Source: Roseibium aggregatum IAM 12614 (GTDB lineage: Bacteria > Pseudomonadota > Alphaproteobacteria > Rhizobiales > Stappiaceae). Taken from it: a DNA stretch of 64,000 nucleotides. Within the stretch, counting starts at the first letter, position 1. Every line of letters starts with the position of its first letter. The position numbers were made by a program, and so were the translations under genes. Below are positions 19,060-29,170 of the stretch, one piece after another. The stretch covers positions 121,947-185,946 of the forward strand of contig NZ_AAUW01000013.1 in assembly GCF_000168975.1 (NCBI RefSeq). The letters are read 5' to 3'. The notes beneath the pieces were generated by a model that was not told where the DNA came from, ran no database searches, and was given only the letters and a program-made list of their open reading frames with translations.

Positions 19060-19266
19060 CCGCCATCCCCTTCGAAATACGCGTAAATCCGTACGAGTTT
19101 GAAGGTCTTAGGCCTTGCCATAGACCAAAGACTCGCCGACTAAAGTACCAAGTCTAGGTTCTGGACGCTTGGCGGGGCCGTACGCATAATGGCCCCAGCA
19201 AAGCAAGGCCGCGGAAGGGAGATTTCACTTACCGTCGGTCCAATTGTGGTTTCTGGGAGGTTACAC

Positions 19267-21204
19267 ATGACTGAGTCCGTATTTCCCGTTCCCGCGGAAG
19301 TTGCCGCGCGGGCGCATGTCGACAATGCCAAATATCTGGAAATGTATAAGCGCTCTGTGGAGGACCCCCAGGGCTTCTGGGGCGAGCACGGCAAACGGGT
19401 CGACTGGATCAAGCCATTCACCAAGGTGAAGAACACCTCCTACGACTATCACAATGTATCGATCAAATGGTTCGAGGACGGAACGCTCAACGTCTCGGCC
19501 AACTGTGTCGACCGCCATCTCGAAAAACGTGGCGATCAGCCTGCGATCATCTGGGAAGGCGACGATCCGAACGAGCACAAGGTCATCACGTACAAGGAAC
19601 TGCACCACGAGGTGAACAAGTTCGCCAACGTGCTGCACGGCCAGGGCGTCAAAAAGGGTGACCGCGTCACCATTTATCTGCCTATGATCCCGGAAGCTGC
19701 CTACGCGATGCTGGCCTGCGCCCGCATTGGCGCGGTGCATTCCATCGTCTTCGGCGGCTTCTCACCGGACAGCCTGGCTCAGCGGATCGAGGATTGCGCT
19801 TCTGAATGCGTGATCACTGCCGATGAAGGCCTGCGCGGCGGCCGCAAGGTGCCGCTGAAGGCCAATGTCGACAAGGCGGCCGAGAAAGCACCGGTGAAAA
19901 GCGTCATCGTGGTCAAGCGCACGGGCGGTGACGTTCCCATGCAGGCCGGCCGCGACGTCTGGTATCACGACGAAGCAGACCGGGTGTCCGATCACTGCGC
20001 ACCGGTGGAAATGAATGCGGAAGATCCGCTGTTCATCCTTTACACCTCCGGGTCGACCGGCAAGCCGAAAGGGGTGATGCACACCACCGGCGGCTATCTG
20101 GTCTATGCCTCCATGACCCACGAATATGTCTTCGACTACCATGAAGGCGATGTCTATTGGTGCACGGCGGATGTGGGCTGGGTCACCGGCCACAGCTACA
20201 TCGTCTATGGCCCGCTCGCCAATGGCGCCACCACTTTGATGTTCGAAGGTGTGCCGACCTACCCGGGACCAGGTCGCTTCTGGGAAGTGTGCGACAAGCA
20301 CAACGTCAACATCTTCTACACCGCGCCGACCGCGATCCGTGCCCTGATGGGCGCCGGCGACGAGCATGTCACCAAGACCTCGCGCAAGTCGCTGCGTCTT
20401 CTGGGCTCCGTCGGCGAGCCGATCAATCCGGAAGCCTGGACCTGGTACTACAACGTGGTCGGCGACAAGCGCTGCCCGATCGTCGACACCTGGTGGCAGA
20501 CGGAAACCGGCGGCATTCTGATCACGCCGCTTCCGGGCGCAACCGACCTGAAACCGGGCTCGGCCACCCGGCCTTTCTTCGGCATTCAACCGGCAATCGT
20601 CGACGCGGAAGGCAAGTTCCTGGAAGGGGCGACGGAAGGCAATCTGGTCATCAAGGATAGCTGGCCTGGCCAGATGCGCACGGTCTATGGCGACCACGAG
20701 CGCTTCGTCCAGACCTATTTCGCCACCTACAAGGGCCTTTATTTCACCGGTGACGGCTGCCGCCGCGACGAAGACGGCTACTACTGGATCACCGGGCGCG
20801 TCGATGACGTGATCAACGTCTCCGGCCACCGCATGGGCACGGCGGAAGTCGAGAGCGCGCTGGTGGCGCACCCGAAGGTTTCCGAAGCGGCTGTGGTTGG
20901 CTATCCGCACGACATCAAGGGGCAGGGCATCTATGCCTATGTCACGCTGATGGAAGGCGAGGAGCCGACCGACGAGTTGAAGAAGGAACTGGTCAAGCAC
21001 GTGCGCTCGGAAATCGGGCCCATCGCCTCGCCGGACCTGATCCAGTTCGCGCCCGGCCTGCCCAAGACCCGTTCGGGCAAGATCATGCGCCGTATCCTGC
21101 GCAAGATTGCCGAAGACAGCTTCGACAGCCTCGGCGATACGTCGACGCTGGCCGATCCGACCGTTGTCGACGACCTGATCGACAACCGCCAGAACCGCAG
21201 CTGA
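19267..21204 (+). CDS. acs: Acetate--CoA ligase (acetyl-CoA synthetase)
   Basis: Activates acetate with ATP and CoA to acetyl-CoA. The 645-residue protein carries the AMP-forming ligase motifs [19 protein letters not shown] (near residue 260), [17 protein letters not shown] (near residue 410) and the C-terminal [14 protein letters not shown], whose Lys is the usual acetylation site that switches the enzyme off. The ATG at 19267 has GGGAGG nine bases upstream; the open frame begins earlier but without acs homology. A strong bidirectional terminator follows. Confidence 0.97.
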   Translation: MTESVFPVPAEVAARAHVDNAKYLEMYKRSVEDPQGFWGEHGKRVDWIKPFTKVKNTSYDYHNVSIKWFEDGTLNVSANCVDRHLEKRGDQPAIIWEGDDPNEHKVITYKELHHEVNKFANVLHGQGVKKGDRVTIYLPMIPEAAYAMLACARIGAVHSIVFGGFSPDSLAQRIEDCASECVITADEGLRGGRKVPLKANVDKAAEKAPVKSVIVVKRTGGDVPMQAGRDVWYHDEADRVSDHCAPVEMNAEDPLFILYTSGSTGKPKGVMHTTGGYLVYASMTHEYVFDYHEGDVYWCTADVGWVTGHSYIVYGPLANGATTLMFEGVPTYPGPGRFWEVCDKHNVNIFYTAPTAIRALMGAGDEHVTKTSRKSLRLLGSVGEPINPEAWTWYYNVVGDKRCPIVDTWWQTETGGILITPLPGATDLKPGSATRPFFGIQPAIVDAEGKFLEGATEGNLVIKDSWPGQMRTVYGDHERFVQTYFATYKGLYFTGDGCRRDEDGYYWITGRVDDVINVSGHRMGTAEVESALVAHPKVSEAAVVGYPHDIKGQGIYAYVTLMEGEEPTDELKKELVKHVRSEIGPIASPDLIQFAPGLPKTRSGKIMRRILRKIAEDSFDSLGDTSTLADPTVVDDLIDNRQNRS

Positions 21205-21230
21205 CCGGCAAGGCCTGAAACAGGAAACGC

Positions 21231-21259
21231 AAAAGGCTCGCCAACTGGCGAGCCTTTTT
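21231..21259. terminator. Bidirectional rho-independent terminator (acs / tadG-like)
   Basis: GGCTCGCC and GGCGAGCC form a perfect stem with a 4-base AACT loop. It is preceded by AAAA and followed by TTTTT, so it can work on both strands for the convergent acs and TadG-like genes. Confidence 0.9.
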
Positions 21260-21292
21260 CGGTTTAGCTGATCAGATCCCGGAAGGATCCGG

Positions 21293-22717
21293 TTATCTGG
21301 AAACGTAGATCTGCTGGATCTTCTTGGCGATATTGGCAAACGCGTTGATCAACTCATCCGAACTCGTCGCCTTGTAGTAGTTGCCTGTGCTGGCGCAGGA
21401 CTGCATGTTTTTCGAACCGGCCGAGCTATCGTTGGTGCCAAAGTAGACGCCGAAAATGGAAATTCCCTCGTCTTTCATGGCCTGGCAAAGCGCACGCTGA
21501 GCTTTTGAGGAATTGTTGTTGTAGCTCTCGCTTTCGCTGCGTTCCTGCCATTGATTGACGGAGACCATCTCACATGTCCACTGCCAGCCGTACCGTCTGG
21601 AATAAACCCAGTCGCATTCTTCCCGTTCCTTCACAAACTCGTAGAAACGGTTGTTGTCGCCATCAGTCATGATGATCGCAAACTTGAGCACATCATCATT
21701 ATCGTAAGGTTCCGGCTTGCTCGCCAAAGGCCACACGTCGGAATAGTTCGGGGAGATGCTGTTCCAGCCCCAGACCACTCCGGTCTGGCCTGCCGTGCCG
21801 CCATTGTCATCCAGATCCGCAATCGCATCGAGCAACGTGTCCCGGTCTGCCGTCAGCGGGATCATCTTCGACGTACCGGAGCATCTGTTGCTGCCACCAC
21901 CATAAAAGACATCCTTCGGCGGCGGGTCGGTCTTGACGTAATAATTGTAGGGCATGTCCGTGTATCGGACTTTGTAGATATCCTCGCCGTCGTCATAGTC
22001 CTGACGCTCGGTCACACAGACGCTGCTGTCCGCATAGCCATAGACGCCGCCCTTCACCTTGGCGGCGTAAGTTCCAAGATTGACGCCCTGGCTGTAGGGG
22101 ACGAGCGAAATGCGCACCTTGCTGTCCGCTTCTTCCGTGGTCTCCGGAATAAGGATGTTCACAAGGCCCTTGGACGCGTCGCGCAGCGTGTCCATGTCGT
22201 TGCGCATGGAGCCGGTGACGTCGACGACGAGGGCCAGTTCAACGTCGAACCGCGAATAGGTCACCTGGGAGCTCGTTCCGAAGTTGAACGTTTCCGGCCC
22301 GAGGGCCTGCATGCCATATCCGCCCATGTCGATGAAGTAGTTGTCGAGCGTCGCGAAGGACGACACCTTGATTGTGCCGTTTTCCGCATCGACGACAAAG
22401 CTGAGGTTCTTGATTGCCTCGTCCAGGAATTCGACATCTGCGAGGTTGGCCTTGAAGGAATCCGCCAGGGCCGCCTTGATCTGCTCGTCGCTCATGACGC
22501 TGGTCGACAGATCTGCGGCAACAGAAAGGGCTGCCGCATCAATGGCAAAGGACAGTTTCTCGCGTGCGTTCACCGTACGGGACACGTCAATCGTGATCCC
22601 GGCGATCACCACGATCAGGACGACCATGAGACCGAAAACTGGCAAAATCGATGCTTTGCGATCGCCGGTAAAACCTTTGAGCAAGGGCCGGCCAATGAGA
22701 CGCCTGAAATACTGCAT
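21293..22717 (-). CDS. TadE/TadG-like protein with VWA domain
   Basis: A 474-residue protein anchored by one N-terminal helix (residues about 24-48, ASILPVFGLMVVLIVVIAGITIDVSR). That helix is the TadE/TadG-like segment found in Flp-pilus-associated proteins, and it is followed by the KLSFAIDAAALSVAADL motif. A von Willebrand A domain starts near residue 160 with the metal site VVDVTGSMRND and continues to the end. No other tad/flp pilus genes are nearby, so it is an orphan. The role is unknown; these proteins are common in alphaproteobacteria. A 24-base palindrome lies about 85 bases upstream. Confidence 0.88.
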   Translation of the reverse strand: MQYFRRLIGRPLLKGFTGDRKASILPVFGLMVVLIVVIAGITIDVSRTVNAREKLSFAIDAAALSVAADLSTSVMSDEQIKAALADSFKANLADVEFLDEAIKNLSFVVDAENGTIKVSSFATLDNYFIDMGGYGMQALGPETFNFGTSSQVTYSRFDVELALVVDVTGSMRNDMDTLRDASKGLVNILIPETTEEADSKVRISLVPYSQGVNLGTYAAKVKGGVYGYADSSVCVTERQDYDDGEDIYKVRYTDMPYNYYVKTDPPPKDVFYGGGSNRCSGTSKMIPLTADRDTLLDAIADLDDNGGTAGQTGVVWGWNSISPNYSDVWPLASKPEPYDNDDVLKFAIIMTDGDNNRFYEFVKEREECDWVYSRRYGWQWTCEMVSVNQWQERSESESYNNNSSKAQRALCQAMKDEGISIFGVYFGTNDSSAGSKNMQSCASTGNYYKATSSDELINAFANIAKKIQQIYVSR

Positions 22718-22798
22718 TGCTGCCTCGTGATTTTGTGAGACAGTTAATCTAGAAAAGTACCTAATTCCTTAAACGGAATGTAGAAAACGAGGGGTATC

Positions 22799-22822
22799 TT
22801 CCGTTTGGTAAACCAAATGGAA
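22799..22822. promoter_or_regulatory. 24-base near-perfect palindrome, operator candidate
   Basis: The arms CCGTTTGGT and ACCAAATGG, extended by TT and AA outside, form an 11-bp inverted repeat with one mismatch and a 2-base centre. It lies in the upstream region of the TadG-like gene, where a repressor or activator would bind. The rest of the 382-base gap (22718-23099) shows no supportable gene. Confidence 0.4.
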
Positions 22823-23099
22823 AGAAATTTGACCCGAGCCGTGGCACCTCCGGGGTCTGGTGATCCAAATCGGGACAGGCAAAACGGCCCCTATGTTTCA
22901 GGTGACACCCGCAAGGCTTGCATGAAATCAGGGAGCGAAACCGCCTGAAGCCGGTTTCCCGTGGCTTGCGCTGACAAGCGTATTATTTGGCCTGGAAACA
23001 CGTTTCAACCAGCAGAGAAGCCTTCGAAGACGTCTGGTTGGATCATCACCCGGTCCCAGACCCTCAATGCGCATGAACACGCATTTTCAAAGCCATGCC

Positions 23100-23657
23100 C
23101 TACGGTTCCAGTTCGGTATCCCAGTAAAGGAAGTCCAGCCAGCTATCGTGCAGATAGTTCGGCGGAAATCCGCGACCATTGTTGTGCAAGTCCTGGATGG
23201 TCGGCTGAAACGGCATGTGCATCGGCCACATGTTCAGCTGTTGGCAGGACTTGTTGGATTTGCGCAGGTTGCAGGGAGAGCAGGCGGTGATGACATTGTC
23301 CCAGGTGGTCAGACCACCTTTGGAGCGGGGCACAAGGTGGTCGAAGGTCAGCTCATCCTTGGAGCCGCAGTATTGGCACTGGAATTTGTCGCGGAGAAAG
23401 ACGTTAAATCGGGTAAAGGCGGGGTATCGACTGGGTTTCACGAAGGTCTTGAGCGAGACCACACTGGGTAATCGGAACTCGAAGCTCGGACTTCGAACCG
23501 CCGCATCGTATTCGGCAACGATGTTGACCCGGTCCAGAAACACAGCCTTGATGGTATCCTGCCAACTCCACAGAGACAGGGGGTAATAGCTCAAGGGCCG
23601 GTAATCCGCATTGAGCACCAACGCCGGATGGGCGCCCGACGAAACCGCTATCGTCAC
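23100..23657 (-). CDS. HNH endonuclease family protein
   Basis: A 185-residue protein with an HNH nuclease fold. The zinc and catalytic region is FQCQYCGSKDELTFDHLVPRSKGGLTTWDNVITACSPCNLRKSNK (about residues 93-140), with two CxxC pairs and the HNH residues. The N-terminal 90 residues (ALVLNADYRPLSYYPLSLWSWQDTIKAVFLDRVN) are typical of a widely conserved chromosomal HNH family with unknown targets, not of restriction systems. It stands alone, with gaps of about 380 bases on both sides. Confidence 0.92.
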   Translation of the reverse strand: MTIAVSSGAHPALVLNADYRPLSYYPLSLWSWQDTIKAVFLDRVNIVAEYDAAVRSPSFEFRLPSVVSLKTFVKPSRYPAFTRFNVFLRDKFQCQYCGSKDELTFDHLVPRSKGGLTTWDNVITACSPCNLRKSNKSCQQLNMWPMHMPFQPTIQDLHNNGRGFPPNYLHDSWLDFLYWDTELEP

Positions 23658-24041
23658 CTTCCGCTCCTCATTCCAAGAGCACGCCGCAACCAGACAGGGA
23701 TGCGTTGCTCTAACGACTTACGTTGGATCAACTTCAAGCAATCAGGTGCCAACTGACAGCGCGTTGACCTGTCGGAATGTCCGTGATCCGGTCAAACGGA
23801 CAGCGGAACATGTCCTTTTGTGACGGGAGTATTGTAGTGCCGAGGTGACAGTCTTGTGAAGCCCGGGAAAATCATTTCTGGGTGCAGTTGCCATGAGATG
23901 AGACCCGGCAAAGGATTTTTCTTAACTCCATGAATTATTTACCCAAAAGCAAAATCACCTGCGTCATTGTGACTGTTCTGCGCGAAGAAGCAAAAAGGGC
24001 GCCTTTTGGCGCCCTTTCTCTTGACCCGAAATGCGGTCGAA
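23658..24041. other. Intergenic region without a supportable gene
   Basis: Upstream region of the HNH gene and downstream region of leuC. Apart from the leuC terminator at its right end I see no gene or RNA. Confidence 0.6.
23992..24018 (-). terminator. Rho-independent terminator of leuC
   Basis: GGGCGCC and GGCGCCC form a stem around a TTTT loop. Read leftward from leuC it is followed by a run of T, as expected for an intrinsic terminator. Confidence 0.85.
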
Positions 24042-25454
24042 TCAATTCGTCGTCCACTCGCGGATATCGACGAAATGGCCGGCAATGGCCGCCGCAGCCG
24101 CCATGGCCGGCGAAACCAGATGGGTCCGGCCCTTATGGCCCTGACGGCCTTCGAAGTTGCGGTTGGATGTCGATGCGCAGCGCTCGCCCGGCTTCAGCTT
24201 GTCGGCGTTCATGGCAAGGCACATGGAGCAGCCCGGCTCACGCCATTCAAATCCGGCTTCCTTGAAGATGACGTCCAGGCCTTCTTCCTCGGCCTGTTCC
24301 TTCACCAGGCCGGAGCCCGGAACGACCATGGCGCTGACGCCCGATGCCACCTTGTGATTGCCGATGACGGCTGCCGCGGCGCGCAGGTCTTCAATGCGGC
24401 CGTTGGTGCAGGACCCGATGAAGGCACGGTCGATCTTGATGTCCGTGATCTTCGTTCCCGGCTGCAGGCCCATATACTCAAGGGCGCGCTTCTTGGATTC
24501 GCGGCGGTTTTCATCTTCGATTTCCGCCGGATCCGGCACGACGCCTTCCACCGAAATGACGTCTTCCGGAGACGAGCCCCAGGAAACGATCGGCGGCAGG
24601 TTGGCTGCATCCAGCTCGATCACCTTGTCGAAATAGGCATCTGCGTCGGTGTGCAGGGTCTTCCAGTAGTCAAGAGCCATATCCCAGGCTTCGCCCTTGG
24701 GCGCCTTCGGGCGGCCTTCGATGTACTTGAAGGTGGTTTCGTCCGGTGCGATCAGGCCTGCGCGTGCGCCGGCCTCGATGGACATGTTGCAGACCGTCAT
24801 CCGGCCTTCCATCGACAGCGCGCGGATGGCTTCGCCGGCATATTCGATCACGTAGCCGGTTCCGCCGGCAGTGCCGATCTTGCCGATGATGGCCAGAACG
24901 ATGTCCTTCGCGGTGACGCCGGCCGGGATCTTGCCCTCGACCTTCACCAGCATGTTCTTGGCTTTTTTCTGGATCAGCGTCTGGGTGGCCAGAACGTGTT
25001 CCACTTCGGACGTGCCGATGCCATGGGCCAGGGAGCCGAAAGCGCCGTGGGTGGAGGTGTGGCTGTCGCCGCACACAATGGTCATGCCGGGCAGGGTGAA
25101 GCCTTGCTCCGGACCGACGATGTGAACGACACCCTGGCGCATGTCGAGTTCGGAATAGTATTCGATGCCGAATTCGGCAGCGTTCTTGGCCAGCGTATCG
25201 ACCTGCAGAGCCGATTCCGGATCGTCGATGCCGTGGCGGCGGTCGGTGGTCGGAACGTTATGGTCGACAACAGCAAGCGTCTTCTGCGGCTGCCGCACCT
25301 TGCGGCCGGCCATGCGCAGGCCTTCGAAAGCCTGCGGGCTGGTGACTTCATGCACCAGGTGACGGTCGATGTAGAGCAGGCCGGTTCCGTCCGGCTGCAT
25401 GTCGACCACGTGGTCGTCCCAGATCTTGTCGTAAAGCGTCCGTGCCTTGGCCAT
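24042..25454 (-). CDS. leuC: 3-isopropylmalate dehydratase large subunit
   Basis: With LeuD it isomerises 2-isopropylmalate to 3-isopropylmalate in leucine synthesis. The 470-residue protein has the aconitase-type [4Fe-4S] ligands: one Cys in [13 protein letters not shown] (near residue 347) and two in [11 protein letters not shown] (near residue 407). The substrate-binding [12 protein letters not shown] and [12 protein letters not shown] segments are present. The ATG at 25454 has GGAGAG before it. leuD is not adjacent, as in many alphaproteobacteria. No leucine leader peptide was seen upstream. Confidence 0.97.
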   Translation of the reverse strand: MAKARTLYDKIWDDHVVDMQPDGTGLLYIDRHLVHEVTSPQAFEGLRMAGRKVRQPQKTLAVVDHNVPTTDRRHGIDDPESALQVDTLAKNAAEFGIEYYSELDMRQGVVHIVGPEQGFTLPGMTIVCGDSHTSTHGAFGSLAHGIGTSEVEHVLATQTLIQKKAKNMLVKVEGKIPAGVTAKDIVLAIIGKIGTAGGTGYVIEYAGEAIRALSMEGRMTVCNMSIEAGARAGLIAPDETTFKYIEGRPKAPKGEAWDMALDYWKTLHTDADAYFDKVIELDAANLPPIVSWGSSPEDVISVEGVVPDPAEIEDENRRESKKRALEYMGLQPGTKITDIKIDRAFIGSCTNGRIEDLRAAAAVIGNHKVASGVSAMVVPGSGLVKEQAEEEGLDVIFKEAGFEWREPGCSMCLAMNADKLKPGERCASTSNRNFEGRQGHKGRTHLVSPAMAAAAAIAGHFVDIREWTTN

Positions 25455-25708
25455 GGGTCTCTCCTCGGTCCATCCGAGCAAACGGTCAAACAGTCAAAAG
25501 TTTGCGAAGTGCCCGGTGATGCCCTTTGCGGCGCGTCCAGCCGCGAGGGTCTATCCTCGTTTATCGTAGCTAGTGAATGACGCAGCGCCGCTTGAAGGTC
25601 AAGAGCTCCGAGTTGAGCTGAATTCAACTCAGATTGACCGGCGCCGGGTGCAAGGGTCGCAAAGCCCTCGATTTACCGTCGGCAGCGCCAGGATAAGGCG
25701 CCAAAACA

Positions 25709-25736
25709 AAAAAGGCGGCCCGAAGGACCGCCTTTT
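25709..25736 (-). terminator. Rho-independent terminator of the rpsP-rplS operon
   Basis: AAAGGCGG and CCGCCTTT arms with a CCCGAAGGA centre lie just after rplS. Read leftward the hairpin ends in a run of T. The other part of the 300-base gap up to leuC holds only the leuC upstream region, with a weak inverted repeat (GAGTTGA / TCAACTC, 25610-25630). Confidence 0.85.
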
Positions 25737-25758
25737 CAAAACGTCTTGCCGGGCCGGC

Positions 25759-26229
25759 TTATTCGGCTGCGTTCTCTGCAGCTTCCTTGGCAGCAGCCTT
25801 GGCTTCTGCAGCGGCAACCTTGGCAGCCGAGAGTTCCGCACGCACTTCTTCGTTGAGGCGCTTGGAACGAGCATTGGTGTTTTCGACGATACGGGCAGAC
25901 TTGCCGCGACGGTCGCGCAGGTAGTAGAGCTTCGCGCGACGGACCTTACCGCGGCGAACCACTTCAACGCCTTCCAGCATCGGGGAGTAGATCGGGAAGA
26001 CACGCTCGACGCCTTCACCGTAAGAAATCTTGCGAACCGTGAAGCTCTCGTTGATGCCGCCGCCGGAACGGGCGATGCAGACACCTTCGTAAGCCTGGGT
26101 ACGGGTACGAGTACCTTCGGTGACCTTCACGTTGACGCGAACGGTATCACCAGGAGAAAATTCCGGCAGCTTGCGCTGTTCTTCGATTTTCGCCATTTCT
26201 TCAGCATTGAGCTGCTCGATGATGTTCAT
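25759..26229 (-). CDS. rplS: 50S ribosomal protein L19
   Basis: Large-subunit protein near the 30S interface. The 156-residue sequence has the L19 core: [55 protein letters not shown] and [25 protein letters not shown]-terminal extension of about 35 residues, rich in Ala, Lys and Glu, follows the usual end of the protein; such tails are common in alphaproteobacteria. It is the last gene of the ffh-rpsP-rimM-trmD-rplS group, with about 225 bases between trmD and rplS. Confidence 0.98.
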   Translation of the reverse strand: MNIIEQLNAEEMAKIEEQRKLPEFSPGDTVRVNVKVTEGTRTRTQAYEGVCIARSGGGINESFTVRKISYGEGVERVFPIYSPMLEGVEVVRRGKVRRAKLYYLRDRRGKSARIVENTNARSKRLNEEVRAELSAAKVAAAEAKAAAKEAAENAAE

Positions 26230-26453
26230 GGCATATTTCCCTTTTGAATTACAAAGCGGTCAGAGCGTTTTCCGGTTTTGGCCGGAAACGGGTTCACCGA
26301 CTTTGGGCCATGTTGCTTGTCAGCCAGGATTTCTGATTATCTGGAACCTTCCGGCCCCGGTTCAGAGCGCAGGTCTTTCCAAGGAAAAGACACAACTTCA
26401 CCCAGCTTCGGCGCGCGTATACAGGAAATTTGCCCGACTGTCATGCGGATTCT

Positions 26454-27164
26454 TCAATCCACGTCGTCTTCGTCCGCCATATAGGCGTCCCAGAGATCCG
26501 GCCGCCGCTCGCGGGTCAGGCGCTCGGCTTCGGCCATCCGCCATTCGTGGATCTTCCGGTGATTGCCCGAGGTCAGAACCTCGGGAATGGTCAGACCTTC
26601 GAACTCGGCCGGCCTCGTATATTGCGGATGCTCCAGCAGGCCGCCTTCGAAGCTTTCGGTTTCCGCGCTGTCCATATTGCCCATGACGCCCGGGATCAGC
26701 CGGATAACGGCGTCCAGCATGGTCAGCGCGCCGATTTCCCCGCCCGAGAGGATGTAGTCGCCAACGGAGACTTCCTCCAGACCGCGCGCGTCGATCACCC
26801 GCTGGTCTACCCCTTCGAACCGGCCGCAGACGATGACGGCACCCGGGCCTTCGGCAAGTTCATGCGCACGGTCCTGGGAGAAGGGCGCTCCGCGCGGGCT
26901 CATCAGAAGCCGCGGGCGCGGATCGTCGGCAGGGGCGGCCGCATCAATGGCCCTGGCCAGAACATCTGCCCTGAGCACCATGCCGGCGCCGCCACCGGCC
27001 GGCGTGTCGTCAACGGAGCGGTGTTTGTCCGTTGCGAAATCACGGATCTGACTGGTTTCGAGCTGCCATAGTCCCTTGTCCAGCGCACGCCCCGACAGGC
27101 TGTGGCCCAAAGGCCCAGGAAACATGTCCGGGTAGAGCGTCAGAATGGTTGCCTTGAACGTCAT
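26454..27164 (-). CDS. trmD: tRNA (guanine-N1-)-methyltransferase
   Basis: Methylates G37 next to the anticodon, using SAM and a trefoil-knot fold. The 236-residue protein opens with [24 protein letters not shown], has [17 protein letters not shown] (near residue 53), the knot region ERVID-like [12 protein letters not shown] (near residue 114) and [19 protein letters not shown]. The ATG at 27164 gives the usual family N-terminus; a start 51 bases further upstream is possible. In most bacteria trmD follows rimM directly, but here a 660-base gap with an opposite-strand VanZ gene lies between. Confidence 0.96.
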   Translation of the reverse strand: MTFKATILTLYPDMFPGPLGHSLSGRALDKGLWQLETSQIRDFATDKHRSVDDTPAGGGAGMVLRADVLARAIDAAAPADDPRPRLLMSPRGAPFSQDRAHELAEGPGAVIVCGRFEGVDQRVIDARGLEEVSVGDYILSGGEIGALTMLDAVIRLIPGVMGNMDSAETESFEGGLLEHPQYTRPAEFEGLTIPEVLTSGNHRKIHEWRMAEAERLTRERRPDLWDAYMADEDDVD

Positions 27165-27341
27165 TATGCCTGTCAGTTCCGCTGATTGGCCTTTGAGCCG
27201 GCCCCAAACACGCATGGTTAAGGGCCCGTTTACCGGTTTTCTCAAAACCTGTCGAATTCATCAGGTTAGCCGCCGGAAAGAAAGCTCTGATTAAGGCTCA
27301 CCATATAATGTGGCAAGAGCGTTTCAATCGGGTTTACTGCC

Positions 27342-27875
27342 GTGGCAAAGTTTCCAGTCCTGCGTTTCAAGCTTCCCCGTTTCATACAGGTTCATGTCGA
27401 CCGCCACTATCTCGACATCTCCCTGAGCCGCGTGCTGCCCCTGTTCGCGCTGATGACCTTCGGCGTGCTGGCCGGTCTTGTGTTCAACACCGGCGTCGGC
27501 CACCCGTATGACAAGGTCATCCATATCGGCTTTTTCGCGCTTCTGACCCTGTCCATCCATGCGCTGTTCTGCTGCCGGCTGCGCATTTCCGCTGTCGTTG
27601 CCTTCAGCATGGGTCTCGCAGGCGAAGTGGTGCAGGGGTTCATTCCCCACCACGAAATGTCGCTGCAGGATGCATTTGCCAATGGGATCGGGGTTGCGCT
27701 GATCGTCGCGCTGATTGCCCTGAAGCGGTCCGAGGTTCGACAGGCTGTCCGGGAGGACGTTCTGGCCGACGAGCGTGAAGAACTCAATCTGCGCCAGATG
27801 GGCCTGCAGCCCGTGCCGACGCGTTACCTGTCCGGCGCATCCGTCGAGGGTTCGGGCGTTCCTTCGGAGAAATAA
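27342..27875 (+). CDS. VanZ-like membrane protein
   Basis: A 177-residue protein with about four transmembrane helices between residues 28 and 128. The VanZ core is seen in VIHIGFFALLTLSIH, then GLAGEVVQGFIPHHEMSLQDAFANGIGVAL, where the Glu, Gln and Asp-x-x-x-N residues are the conserved ones of the family. VanZ of enterococci affects teicoplanin sensitivity, but the role of these relatives is unknown. It starts with GTG. It lies antisense inside the rpsP-rimM-trmD-rplS group and overlaps the 3' end of rimM by 52 bases. Confidence 0.8.
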   Translation: MAKFPVLRFKLPRFIQVHVDRHYLDISLSRVLPLFALMTFGVLAGLVFNTGVGHPYDKVIHIGFFALLTLSIHALFCCRLRISAVVAFSMGLAGEVVQGFIPHHEMSLQDAFANGIGVALIVALIALKRSEVRQAVREDVLADEREELNLRQMGLQPVPTRYLSGASVEGSGVPSEK

Positions 27876-28378
27876 TCTTCCGGCAGCGAAACGCAGACAC
27901 GGCCGTTTTCCAGATCGATCTCCGGCACGAAGTCTTTCGTGAACGGGATATAGAAGCTGCGGCCGCGTTTTGGCCGGACTTCCAGCAGATCGCCGGCACC
28001 GAAATCCTGAACCGCAATGATTTTCCCGAGCGTCTCGCCAGTCTGGTCGAGCACGTCAAGGCCGGTCAGGTCGGAATAGTAGAATTCGTCTTCTTCAGGC
28101 TCGGGCAGCTGGTCGCGGTCGATGAAGAGATCGATACCGTTCAGTTCTTCCGCCTGATTGCGGTCCGTGATCCCCTTGAACTTGGTGATCACGACCGTCT
28201 TCTGCACCCGCGCCCGTTCCACCTCGAAGGAGCGTTTTCCGTCCCGGGTGGTCAGAATGCCGTAATCGGCAAAGGAAAGCGGGTCATCGCCATAGGGCTT
28301 GACCCGCACTTCCCCGCGAATGCCGTGCGCCGCACCGATCTTGGCCATCAGAACCTTCTGATCGTCCTCGGACGTCAT
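27824..28378 (-). CDS. rimM: Ribosome maturation factor RimM
   Basis: Helps assemble the 30S head by binding S19. The 184-residue protein has the N-terminal RimM beta-barrel (MAKIGAAHGIRGEVRVKPYGDDP) and the C-terminal PRC-barrel (EFYYSDLTGLDVLDQTGETLGKI, then LLEVRPKRGRSFYIPFTKDFVPEID). It lies 50 bases after rpsP in the same operon. Its last codons overlap the convergent VanZ gene. Confidence 0.97.
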   Translation of the reverse strand: MTSEDDQKVLMAKIGAAHGIRGEVRVKPYGDDPLSFADYGILTTRDGKRSFEVERARVQKTVVITKFKGITDRNQAEELNGIDLFIDRDQLPEPEEDEFYYSDLTGLDVLDQTGETLGKIIAVQDFGAGDLLEVRPKRGRSFYIPFTKDFVPEIDLENGRVCVSLPEDYFSEGTPEPSTDAPDR

Positions 28379-28428
28379 TTCAAAAGGCTCCCTGGCAACT
28401 GTATTCCGGTGCGGCCTGACACATCTGC

Positions 28429-28827
28429 TTATTCTGCAGCAGCTTCTTCAGCCGGAGCTGCAGCAGCTTCAGCGGCAGCAGCGGCTGCTTCTTCTTCAGC
28501 CTGACGCTTGGCTTCAACGCGTTCCTTCGCCTTTGCACCCAGCTCGGCTTTTTTCGGGTTGTGGCGCGGCTCACGCTTCAACAGGCCGGCAGCGTCCAGG
28601 AAACGGTGAACGCGGTCGGTCGGCTTCGCGCCGTTGTCCAGCCAATGCTGGATGCGCTCGACGTTCAGGGTCACGCGGTTTTCGGAATCCTTCGGCAGCA
28701 TCGGGTCGTAGGAACCGACCTTCTCGATGAAACGGCCATCGCGCGGGGAGCGGATGTCAGCAACAACGATGCGGTAATACGGGCGCTTCTTGGAACCGCC
28801 ACGTGCCAGGCGAATTTTCGTAGCCAT
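28429..28827 (-). CDS. rpsP: 30S ribosomal protein S16
   Basis: The 132-residue protein begins [35 protein letters not shown], which is standard S16, followed by [19 protein letters not shown]. The core ends near residue 85; an extension rich in Ala and Glu makes up the rest, as is typical of alphaproteobacterial S16. The ATG at 28827 was chosen because it gives the universal N-terminus. It lies 19 bases after the chorismate mutase gene. Confidence 0.97.
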   Translation of the reverse strand: MATKIRLARGGSKKRPYYRIVVADIRSPRDGRFIEKVGSYDPMLPKDSENRVTLNVERIQHWLDNGAKPTDRVHRFLDAAGLLKREPRHNPKKAELGAKAKERVEAKRQAEEEAAAAAAEAAAAPAEEAAAE

Positions 28828-28846
28828 TTTTATGTCTCCAGTTTGT

Positions 28847-29170
28847 TCAGTTGCCGGCTTCAGCGGCAATGGCTTCGTGGTGCCGGATCACTTCCCTGAC
28901 GATGAAGTTCAGGAATTTCTCGGCAAAGTCAGGATCGAGATTGGCGTCGCAGGCAAGCTGGCGCAGCCGCTCGATCTGAATTTTCTCCCGCGCCGGATCA
29001 GCCGGCGGCAGGTCGTTGGTGGCTTTCAGGACACCCACTTTCTGGGTGCACTTGAACCGTTCGGCGAGCATGTGAACAAGAGCTGCATCGATGTTGTCGA
29101 TGGACGCCCGAAGAGCCTTCAGTTCGCGCAAGGCCGGGCTTTCACCCAGCTTGGTCTCTGCTTCGCTCAT
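28847..29170 (-). CDS. Chorismate mutase (AroQ type)
   Basis: Converts chorismate to prephenate for phenylalanine and tyrosine synthesis. The 107-residue protein has the all-helical AroQ plan: [34 protein letters not shown], with the Arg and Lys of the active site, then [16 protein letters not shown] and a third helix. It overlaps the end of ffh by 4 bases and precedes rpsP, an arrangement usual in Hyphomicrobiales. Confidence 0.92.
   Translation of the reverse strand: MSEAETKLGESPALRELKALRASIDNIDAALVHMLAERFKCTQKVGVLKATNDLPPADPAREKIQIERLRQLACDANLDPDFAEKFLNFIVREVIRHHEAIAAEAGN

Noticed and set aside
22961..23290. Plus-strand frame between the TadG-like and HNH genes
   Set aside because: It overlaps the HNH gene, whose zinc and HNH residues are clear; the plus frame looks random.
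25455..25708. Possible leucine attenuator upstream of leuC
   Set aside because: No leader peptide with leucine codons and no alternative stem pair was found; only a weak inverted repeat.
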